This document shows positions 1 to 6,452 of a stretch of 9,271 nt of DNA, in pieces. The translations under genes were made by a program, and so were the position numbers. Source of the stretch: Acidobacteriota bacterium (GTDB taxonomy: Bacteria; Acidobacteriota; Holophagae; Thermotomaculales; Thermotomaculaceae); the NCBI GenBank assembly GCA_027067895.1, contig JAMOUY010000179.1:1-9271 (forward strand), read 5' to 3'. Numbering within the stretch: position 1 is the stretch's first letter; every line of letters begins with the position of its first letter. The notes beneath the pieces are model-generated. The model made no database searches. It was not told the DNA's origin and worked only from the letters and a program-made list of their open reading frames with translations.

Positions 1-131
1 AAAAACTGACACCACTTTGATGATAAACCTTGTTTTTAAGTTTTAATTAATAGTTGAATTTTTTTGTTAAAATAAAATCAGGTTTAATAAGTGCGGCGAA
101 AAAGGGAGAGGTGTAAACAATAAAAAATTAC

Positions 132-137
132 GGAGGT
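132..137 (+). promoter_or_regulatory. Ribosome binding site of the alanine dehydrogenase-like gene
   Basis: GGAGGT lies 5 bases before the ATG at 143. It is a near-perfect Shine-Dalgarno sequence and fixes the start. The 142 bases before the gene are AT-rich and hold no open reading frame, RNA gene or strong hairpin that I can see. I found no well-spaced -35/-10 pair there: TTGTTA (64-69) and TAATAA (85-90) are only 15 bases apart, so the promoter position stays undecided. Confidence 0.85.
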
Positions 138-142
138 ATTAC

Positions 143-1255
143 ATGAATATCGGGATACCTGTGGAATTAGGCGGGGATAACAGGCTTGCCCTAACCCCTG
201 AAAGCGTGGCTTTATTGGTTGAAAATGGGCACAATGTTTTTGTTGAAACCAAAGCCGGAGAGAAAATTCATTTCTTTGACGAAAAGTTTGAAAAAGCGGG
301 TGCGAAAATCGTATTTTCCCACGAAGAAATATTCGGTAGGGCTGATATTATAGTTAAAGCGGACAAACTTATTGACAAAGAAATGGATTTGATAAAGGAC
401 GAACAAATCATTTTGGCGTTTCATCATCTTGCGGTTTCGCCCCAATCCATGATTGATAAATTTATTGAAAAAAAAGCTACTCTGATAGGTTATGAGTTGA
501 TTGAAGACGAAAGCGGGCAATTGCCCGTTCTTTATCCGACAAGCGAAATTGCAGGGCAGATGAGCGTTCAGATTGCGGCCGAATACCTAAAAATCATCAG
601 AGGCGGAAGAGGAATAGTTTTAGGCGGCATTCCCGGCGTTCCGCCTGCCGTTGTGGTTATCATAGGGGCGGGTACTGTGGGCAGAAACGCTTGTATGGCG
701 GCATTGGGAGCCGGAGCGCAGGTTATTGTTCTTGACAAAGATATGAACAAGTTAAGGGAAATTGAAAGGCTTTTTCAAAAAAGGGTTATAACATCAATCG
801 CAAACAAAAAATCTATTGAAAAGGCTATTTCTCTTGCAGACGTTGTTATTGGCGCAATTCTCATAAAAGGTGAAAAATCCCCCCACGTAATAACCAAAGA
901 CATGCTTAAACTTATGAAAAAAGGCTCAATAATAATTGATTTGTCAATAGACCAAGGCGGTTGCATTGAAACTTCAAGGCCGACCACTCCCCAGTCTCCG
1001 GTTTTTAAGGTAAAGGGAGTTTTGCATTACTGTATTCCAAATATTCCTTCCTGCGTAGGTTGGACAGGCACGCTTGCCTTAAACAATGTTTTGTTTCCTT
1101 ATATAGAACTTCTTGCTGAAAAAGGTTTGGAAAAGGCTTTACAGGCTGATTATTCTTTGAGGAAAGGGGTTTATATTTACAGGGGAATTCCTATTCATTC
1201 GGTTTTAAACAAAGTTTTCGGCTATGCAGTAAAAAACATAGAATCCCTTTTGTAA
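143..1255 (+). CDS. Alanine dehydrogenase family protein, divergent at the pyruvate-binding lysine
   Basis: The protein has 370 residues, the usual length of NAD-dependent L-alanine dehydrogenase, which interconverts alanine and pyruvate plus ammonia in the cytoplasm. The N-terminal substrate half has the NRLALTP motif with R14, matching the pyruvate-binding arginine, and H95 in FHHLA, matching the catalytic histidine. The Rossmann half has GAGTVG (175-180), followed by D198, which suits NAD rather than NADP. IDQGG (269-273, with D270), SRPTT (278-282) and PNIP (299-302) are alanine dehydrogenase signatures. Two departures are visible. Where the family has K-x-K-E-P this protein reads KADKL (72-76), so the catalytic lysine aligns with D74. 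The usual V-P-x-T-S-T after NMP is VGWTGT (305-310). The fold assignment is secure; alanine as the substrate is not, and it may be a paralogue with another amino or keto acid. It probably shares an operon with the CoA-transferase 13 bases downstream. Confidence is for family membership. Confidence 0.85.
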   Translation: MNIGIPVELGGDNRLALTPESVALLVENGHNVFVETKAGEKIHFFDEKFEKAGAKIVFSHEEIFGRADIIVKADKLIDKEMDLIKDEQIILAFHHLAVSPQSMIDKFIEKKATLIGYELIEDESGQLPVLYPTSEIAGQMSVQIAAEYLKIIRGGRGIVLGGIPGVPPAVVVIIGAGTVGRNACMAALGAGAQVIVLDKDMNKLREIERLFQKRVITSIANKKSIEKAISLADVVIGAILIKGEKSPHVITKDMLKLMKKGSIIIDLSIDQGGCIETSRPTTPQSPVFKVKGVLHYCIPNIPSCVGWTGTLALNNVLFPYIELLAEKGLEKALQADYSLRKGVYIYRGIPIHSVLNKVFGYAVKNIESLL

Positions 1256-1257
1256 CC

Positions 1258-1262
1258 GGGAG
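1258..1262 (+). promoter_or_regulatory. Ribosome binding site of the CoA-transferase gene
   Basis: GGGAG lies 6 bases before the ATG at 1269, inside the 13-base gap after the preceding stop codon. No promoter or terminator fits in this gap, which supports co-transcription of the two genes. Confidence 0.75.
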
Positions 1263-1268
1263 AAAGAA

Positions 1269-2567
1269 ATGACTTGGACAAATCTATACAATAGCAGACT
1301 TTGTTCCCCGGAAAAAGCAGTTGAAGTGATAAAGTCCGGCGATAAAGTTTATGTTCATCCCGGGGCTTGTACTCCCGAAACACTTTTAAAGGCGTTGACG
1401 GAAAGGGCGGAAGAGTTGTCAAATGTTGAAATTGCCCACATTTTAACTTTCGGTTTCGCCGATTATGCTTATGAAAAGTATAAAAAATCATTTATTCACA
1501 GAGCGTTTTTCGTTGGGACAAATACGAGAAAAGCGGTAAACAGCGGAAATGCAAAGTATGTCCCCATATTTTTAAGCGAAATTCCCAAACTTTTTAAATC
1601 GGGGCTTTATCCGATAGATGTGGCTTTAATATCGGTTTCTCCCCCTGACGAATACGGATTTTGCAGTTTCGGGGCGGGAATTGAAATTACCAAAGCGGCG
1701 TGCGAAAATGCAAAATACATAATTGCCGAAGTGAATCCCAATCAGCCGAGGGCATTGGGAAACAGTTTTATACACGTCAGCAAAATCAATTGTTTTGTTG
1801 AGGTTGATACACCGTTAATGGAATTAAAAGCAGACCCTATGAATGCCGTTACCGACAAAATAGGGCAGTTTTGCGCAGAGTTGATTGAAGACGGCTCAAC
1901 ATTGCAGATGGGGATAGGCGCTATTCCCGACGCCGTGTTGCATTACCTTGACGATAAAAAACACTTGGGAATTCATACCGAAATGTTTTCCGACGGTTTG
2001 CTAACCCTTGTGGAAAAGGGAATAATTACAAACGAGAGAAAATCAATCCACAGAGGGAAATCCGTTGCCACATTTGCTTTGGGTACAAAAAAACTTTACG
2101 ATTTTATTGACAACAATCCGTTGTTTGAATTTCATCCCACAGAATACGGTAATGACCCGTTTGTTATTGCTCAAAACGACAAGATGGTTGCCATAAATTC
2201 CGCAATAGAGATTGATTTAACCGGCCAGATTTGTGCGGATTCAATAGGAACAAAGATTTACAGCGGTTTCGGTGGACAAGTTGATTTTATAAGAGGAGCG
2301 GCAAGAAGCAACGGCGGGAAACCTATAATTGCCATTCCTTCAACGGCAAAAAACGGAGAAGTATCGCGAATAGTCCCCACTTTGAAATTAGGCGCCGGAG
2401 TTGTTACTACAAGGGCTGATGTCCATTATGTTGTTACTGAATTCGGAGTTGCTTACCTTTTCGGAAAATCTCTTGAAGAAAGGGCAAAGGCTTTAATATC
2501 AATCGCTCATCCCAAATTTAGGGAGCAACTTGAAGAAGATGCTAAAAAACTCGGTTACTGGGTTTAG
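1269..2567 (+). CDS. Acetyl-CoA hydrolase/transferase family CoA-transferase (4-hydroxybutyrate/butyrate:acetate type)
   Basis: This 432-residue protein belongs to the class I CoA-transferases of the acetyl-CoA hydrolase/transferase family, in the AbfT/Cat2/butyryl-CoA:acetate transferase branch. These enzymes move CoA between acetyl-CoA and another carboxylate through a glutamyl-CoA thioester. The catalytic glutamate is E238 in GIHTEMFSDG (234-243), the same number as in the clostridial 4-hydroxybutyrate CoA-transferase. The GMGAIPDAV-type loop is present as GIGAIPDAV (215-223). Further signatures are NDPFVIAQND (295-304), INSAIEIDLTGQ (309-320), GFGGQVDFIRGA (333-344), SRIVPTL (366-372) and DVHYVVTEFG (384-393). 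The length is normal and nothing is missing. The acyl substrate cannot be read from sequence: acetate, propionate, butyrate and 4-hydroxybutyrate are all possible. Placement behind a dehydrogenase of the alanine/pyruvate type suggests amino-acid or organic-acid fermentation with CoA conservation; that is inference. Confidence 0.93.
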   Translation: MTWTNLYNSRLCSPEKAVEVIKSGDKVYVHPGACTPETLLKALTERAEELSNVEIAHILTFGFADYAYEKYKKSFIHRAFFVGTNTRKAVNSGNAKYVPIFLSEIPKLFKSGLYPIDVALISVSPPDEYGFCSFGAGIEITKAACENAKYIIAEVNPNQPRALGNSFIHVSKINCFVEVDTPLMELKADPMNAVTDKIGQFCAELIEDGSTLQMGIGAIPDAVLHYLDDKKHLGIHTEMFSDGLLTLVEKGIITNERKSIHRGKSVATFALGTKKLYDFIDNNPLFEFHPTEYGNDPFVIAQNDKMVAINSAIEIDLTGQICADSIGTKIYSGFGGQVDFIRGAARSNGGKPIIAIPSTAKNGEVSRIVPTLKLGAGVVTTRADVHYVVTEFGVAYLFGKSLEERAKALISIAHPKFREQLEEDAKKLGYWV

Positions 2568-2576
2568 TTGTCATTG

Positions 2577-2605
2577 TTGCAAAATATGTGTTTTTGGGGT
2601 ATATT
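2577..2605 (+). promoter_or_regulatory. Candidate sigma-70 type promoter for the fusion receptor gene
   Basis: TTGCAA (2577-2582, four of six matches to TTGACA) and TATATT (2600-2605, five of six to TATAAT) are separated by 17 bases. The expected start of transcription is near 2612, only about 3 bases before the ATG at 2615. No usable Shine-Dalgarno sequence lies near that ATG; the nearest purine run, GGGG at 2596-2599, is 15 bases away. The arrangement fits a leaderless or nearly leaderless mRNA. No terminator hairpin separates this gene from the CoA-transferase, so readthrough is also possible. Confidence 0.45.
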
Positions 2606-2614
2606 TAACTTGAT

Positions 2615-5600
2615 ATGAGCAAAACAAAAAATTTATTTCGCAAATATTTCAAACTTATCTTTTCAATTGAGGGGAGCGTTTTTCTGCTTTCCCTCATTTT
2701 TCTTTTCAGCATTTATGATTTGCTTGACAAATTTTGGTTTGGTGTTGCGGTTTTTACCGTTTTTTCGGCTTTTTTTATTCTTTCCGCGTATTTGAGAAAT
2801 AAAAAAATAAATTCGGCAATACAGTTTATTGAAAAAAGACTTTCTAAGATTAGCGAGGGAGATTTCAATATTTTGCTTTATACCGCAAAAGACAGCGAGG
2901 AAATTGTTTCTCAGGTAAACAAAGATTTGTTAAAACTCACAAACAAGTTTGAGACAATTGTTTCGAATCTGAAAGGGGTAGCGGCGAATATTAAAGAAAA
3001 TTCGTATAGAATTGACGACCAACTAATCATAAACATCTACGATGCGAAAAATCAGATTGAAAGTATTGAACAAACCAGTAAATTGTCGGAAGAAATAAAG
3101 CATTTGATAGAAAAGATTTACTCCGAAGCGATTAATCTTTCGGGAAATAGCGATAAAACGGTTAAACTTCTTGAAAACACCTACAATCAGAATGAAGACA
3201 TTAAAATTGTTGTTGAGTCTCTTTCAATGTATATCAAGGAAAATAAAGACGCAATGGAGAAAATTCAGAAAAATACAAGAAAGGTTACCGAGAATACCGA
3301 AAACCTCTCATCCTTGTCGCTTGAAACTTTTAGTGCAATAACCGAAATGGAGTCAACATTCAAGGAGATTTCAAAATACATTGATTACACCCAAAATTTA
3401 ACAAAGGAAATAATCAAAATTTCAAAATACGGACTTACTCAATCAAGGGAAACAATGGCAAGTGTAGAAAAAGTAGCAGATGTTTTAAATACTTTTATTT
3501 TGAAAATAAATCTTTTAAAAGAGCATTCGGCAAAAATTGAAAGAATTGTTGACGCAATATCAAGGATAGGGGAGAGGACAAACCTTCTTGCTTTAAACGC
3601 AACTATTTTTTCGCAAAATGTGGAGAATACCCCGAGGGATTTTGAGGTTATTACAGAGAAAATTATGGAATTGTCCGAGTCTTCAACAATTGCTTTGAAG
3701 GAAATTTCCCAACTTATCGTTCAATTTGAAAACGTTATTCTTGAACTTACCCAAATCGGTAAAGAAGGTGCGTCTGCAATGGAAAAGGCTTTAAAGAACG
3801 TTTACAAAACCACGGAAAATTTTTCCGATATCAGCACAAGGCTTACAGAGATAGGCCATCATTTTTACAATATTGCCACAGCCTCAAACGAACATTCGCT
3901 CGGCACTCAACAGATAAGGGATGCAGCACATCAAATAAGCAATCTTTCGGAAGACATTGCAAACCTTATGTCTGCGGAAGACAAAATTGTTACCTATGTA
4001 AGCACCAAAACCGCCTTTGTTTCCGAGTTGGTTGAAGGAATAAAACAGTCTGTGGACGAGCAGGCGGAAAAGGTACAGGGGCTTTTGAGAGAATTGAGAG
4101 ATGTTGAGGATTCAACAAGAAGAATTTTAAGGCAGAGTGAAGAGCTTGAACTAAACAATTCGGTTTCAATTGACTCAATTGCAAAAATAGAAGAAGGTTT
4201 TAGGAAAAATTTTAAAAATGTTCTTACAATGTCAAGTACATCTCTTGCTTTGAAAAAGTACGGCGATTATTTGGGAGAAACAATAGAATTTTTTCGTCTT
4301 TCGCACCGTTTCCACGGCGGAAATTTAAAAGTTTCCGGCTTAATGCTTCCCTACAAAACCGTTGACCCTGCATTTGCCGATACCATTGCGGAAAATCAAA
4401 TTGTTGATTTGATTTATTCCGGCCTTGTTAAATACAATTATCTAACCAACATAGTTCCCGATTTGTGTACGCATTGGGAAATCTCCGATGACGGATTGAG
4501 ATATACTTTCTTTTTGAAAAAGAATGTGATTTTTCATAACGGCCAGATTTTTACATCGGCAGATGTTCTTGCTACTTTTAAGAGGCTTCTTGATGAAAAC
4601 ATGAATTCTTCACAGGCGGGGATGTTTTTTGTGATTAAAGGAGCAAAAGAATTTCATAACGGGGAAGTGTCGGAACTTACCGGAATTAGGGTGATTGACG
4701 ATTACACCGTTGAGTTTTTGCTTGAAAAACCGCTTGTATTCTTTCTTGACCTTCTTACTTTGTCTGCGGCAAAGATTATTCCGCAATCCGAGTATCATAC
4801 CAAAAGCAAAAACGTCTCATTGATAGGAAGCGGACCTTATATTGTTGAAATATTTAAGCCGGAAGATAAAATGGTTTTAAGGAAAAACAACGCATATTTT
4901 GTTCATAACAGACCGTTTCTTGAAAGAATTATTTTTGATTTGAGTACCGAGGGAAACAAAGACGCTATAAAAAGGTTTGAAAAAGGGGAAATTGATTTTG
5001 TTTTTGCCGGTGACGAGACTTATCTTTCACAAATAAATGAGGACGACAAATTTAAAGATTATATTGAAACCATTCCTCAGGTTTCTACCTATTTTCTTGC
5101 TTTTAACTGTTTGAAAAAACCTTTTGACAACCCTCAGATAAGATATGCGTTTAGTCTTGCGATAGACAGGTATAAAATAGTGAATTTTCTTCCGCCTGAT
5201 TATGCTATTCCCGCTTTTACCATTGTTCCCAACGGTATTTTTTCATTTGGTTCGGTATCGTCGTTTAATTTTGACCCTGAAAGGGCTTTGAGGATTTTAA
5301 AACAGGAAAATTTTGATTTTGATAATTTTGTATTTGAGATTACTTTTCGTAAAAAGGGAGAAGAAATCCCCGGAGATATTCTTGCAATGAAAGAGTGTTT
5401 TGAAAATATAAACGTGAAGGTAAAGCTTAACGGCTTGTCTAAGCATTGGGAGTATATTGAAAAAAGAGAGTTTCATGCTTTCAGGGTGGGGTGGATTGCC
5501 GACTATCCGGATGCGGACAATTTTATTTACACGATTTTCAATACAAACACGGGAGACCCGTTTTGTTTGGGCTATAAAAATCCGGAAGTTGATAAGTTAA

Positions 5601-5809
5601 GCGAAGAGGCAAGATATGAGATTGAGCCGAGGACAAGGGCAAAACTTTATTCAAAAATAGAACAGATAATACTCAACGATTGTCCGGTGGCACCTCTTTA
5701 CCACAGAAAAGACATTATTTTAAGAAACCAAAATTTACAGGGAGTAAAATTAAAAGGATTTTCCCCTCAGGTTGATTTTTCTGAAATTTCTTTTAGGACT
5801 TTCAATTAA
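2615..5809 (+). CDS. Membrane-anchored chemoreceptor-like protein fused to a C-terminal family 5 solute-binding domain
   Basis: The 1064-residue protein is a fusion of signalling and ligand-binding modules. Residues 1-14 are basic; two hydrophobic helices (about 19-37 and 41-60) with a loop of a few residues follow, then RNKK. Positive charges flank the pair on both ends, so N-terminus and everything after residue 60 should be cytoplasmic. Residues about 58-110 resemble HAMP (SEGDF at 80-84, then a D-x-E-E turn at 93-96). Residues about 113-560 form a methyl-accepting chemotaxis protein type coiled coil, with the hairpin tip RTNLLALNAT at 321-330. From about 569 to 1050 comes a full SBP_bac_5 domain as in DppA/OppA: DP (584-585), PDLCTHWEIS (615-624), FHNGQIFTSADV (640-651), GSGPY (738-742), IRYAFSLAIDR (842-852) and GWIADYPDADNF (959-970). 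There is no cleavable signal peptide or lipobox. A cytoplasmic family 5 domain has precedent in the SgrR regulators. The likely role is sensing an intracellular peptide or similar ligand, but ligand and output are unknown. No che or ABC transporter genes are visible nearby. Confidence 0.9.
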   Translation: MSKTKNLFRKYFKLIFSIEGSVFLLSLIFLFSIYDLLDKFWFGVAVFTVFSAFFILSAYLRNKKINSAIQFIEKRLSKISEGDFNILLYTAKDSEEIVSQVNKDLLKLTNKFETIVSNLKGVAANIKENSYRIDDQLIINIYDAKNQIESIEQTSKLSEEIKHLIEKIYSEAINLSGNSDKTVKLLENTYNQNEDIKIVVESLSMYIKENKDAMEKIQKNTRKVTENTENLSSLSLETFSAITEMESTFKEISKYIDYTQNLTKEIIKISKYGLTQSRETMASVEKVADVLNTFILKINLLKEHSAKIERIVDAISRIGERTNLLALNATIFSQNVENTPRDFEVITEKIMELSESSTIALKEISQLIVQFENVILELTQIGKEGASAMEKALKNVYKTTENFSDISTRLTEIGHHFYNIATASNEHSLGTQQIRDAAHQISNLSEDIANLMSAEDKIVTYVSTKTAFVSELVEGIKQSVDEQAEKVQGLLRELRDVEDSTRRILRQSEELELNNSVSIDSIAKIEEGFRKNFKNVLTMSSTSLALKKYGDYLGETIEFFRLSHRFHGGNLKVSGLMLPYKTVDPAFADTIAENQIVDLIYSGLVKYNYLTNIVPDLCTHWEISDDGLRYTFFLKKNVIFHNGQIFTSADVLATFKRLLDENMNSSQAGMFFVIKGAKEFHNGEVSELTGIRVIDDYTVEFLLEKPLVFFLDLLTLSAAKIIPQSEYHTKSKNVSLIGSGPYIVEIFKPEDKMVLRKNNAYFVHNRPFLERIIFDLSTEGNKDAIKRFEKGEIDFVFAGDETYLSQINEDDKFKDYIETIPQVSTYFLAFNCLKKPFDNPQIRYAFSLAIDRYKIVNFLPPDYAIPAFTIVPNGIFSFGSVSSFNFDPERALRILKQENFDFDNFVFEITFRKKGEEIPGDILAMKECFENINVKVKLNGLSKHWEYIEKREFHAFRVGWIADYPDADNFIYTIFNTNTGDPFCLGYKNPEVDKLSEEARYEIEPRTRAKLYSKIEQIILNDCPVAPLYHRKDIILRNQNLQGVKLKGFSPQVDFSEISFRTFN

Positions 5810-6452
5810 AAAGCGTTGTGCTTTTAACGTATAACGTTCCTATTAATTCGTGCAATACAAGGGTTATGTATCTTTTGAATTTGCAGGTAAAAATTTCTTG
5901 ATTTTTATCATCGTGGAAAAAATAAACCTTTACTTTTAAGTTGTTTTTTTTCAAATAATAATCAAGCAGGATTTTTATTCTTTTTTCATGGTAAGCGGAA
6001 GTTACAATCCCTATTGTTTTGTATTCTGGATGTTTTTTCAGAAAGTTTACCAATTCTTTTACGTTGTTTATTGTTCCGCTTATTTTTGGATTGTATTTGA
6101 ATTTCTCTTTTCCGCTTAGGTTTAATGTGCCGAATTCGTTTAGAAGTTTTGATGCAATTTTTTTCCCCCTTCCGTAATCAAGGAATATAAACGGAGTGTT
6201 GGGGTGTATTGACAAAAGTTTTTTTAAAAAAGCAATTCTTTCTTCAGTTGAAAATCCGGGTATGGAATTTTGCCTGAAACCGCCGCTAAACACAAAATAA
6301 ATGTCGGCTTTTTGGGTGATTTTGGCCGGTTTTTCTGAAATAACACAAACCATTGTTTTTCTTGGAATAAAAACAATTATTACAAAAAACAGAAAAAATA
6401 TTGCAAAAAAAATTAAAAATGCGCGCGATAGAAATTTTAACGCTTTCTCCAT
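5802..6452 (-). CDS. Membrane-anchored DUF218 protein (SanA/ElyC/YdcF-like)
   Basis: This 216-residue protein starts with a short basic stretch and one hydrophobic helix (about 11-29) without an evident cleavage site, so the bulk should lie outside the cytoplasmic membrane as in SanA and ElyC. The DUF218 core follows: a beta strand ending in SGG (56-58), GTINNVKELVNF (126-137) in place of the usual s-x-n-T-x-E-N segment, VTSAYHEKR (150-158) matching the conserved lvTs-x-yHm-x-R motif, and LHELIGTLY (200-208), which resembles the C-terminal helix of the family. DUF218 proteins are linked to envelope integrity and peptidoglycan or lipid-carrier metabolism, but no reaction is firmly established. 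Its start lies inside the end of the rel gene (16-base overlap), suggesting translational coupling; its 3' end overlaps the convergent receptor gene by 8 bases. A purine run AAAAGGTG lies about 11 bases before the ATG. Confidence 0.8.
   Translation of the reverse strand: MEKALKFLSRAFLIFFAIFFLFFVIIVFIPRKTMVCVISEKPAKITQKADIYFVFSGGFRQNSIPGFSTEERIAFLKKLLSIHPNTPFIFLDYGRGKKIASKLLNEFGTLNLSGKEKFKYNPKISGTINNVKELVNFLKKHPEYKTIGIVTSAYHEKRIKILLDYYLKKNNLKVKVYFFHDDKNQEIFTCKFKRYITLVLHELIGTLYVKSTTLFN

Noticed and set aside
54..90. Promoter of the alanine dehydrogenase-like gene
   Set aside because: Several AT-rich hexamers exist (TTGAAT, TTGTTA, TAAAAT, TTTAAT), but no pair has 16-18 base spacing, so no site can be chosen.
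212..1491. Minus-strand open frames opposite the dehydrogenase and CoA-transferase genes
   Set aside because: They lie within strong plus-strand genes with clear family motifs, and their own translations show no recognisable domain or ribosome binding site.
2596..2599. GGGG as the Shine-Dalgarno sequence of the fusion receptor gene
   Set aside because: It is 15 bases before the ATG, too far for normal use, and falls in the spacer of a plausible promoter whose transcript would not include it.
4319..5764. The solute-binding domain as a separate exported binding protein
   Set aside because: The frame is continuous with the receptor part. No start codon with a ribosome binding site, signal peptide or lipobox precedes the domain.
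5809..5838. Small hairpins AAAAGC/GCTTTT and AACGT/ACGTT near the convergent gene ends
   Set aside because: Stems of 5-6 mostly AT pairs inside coding sequence, without a following T run that would make a convincing terminator on either strand.
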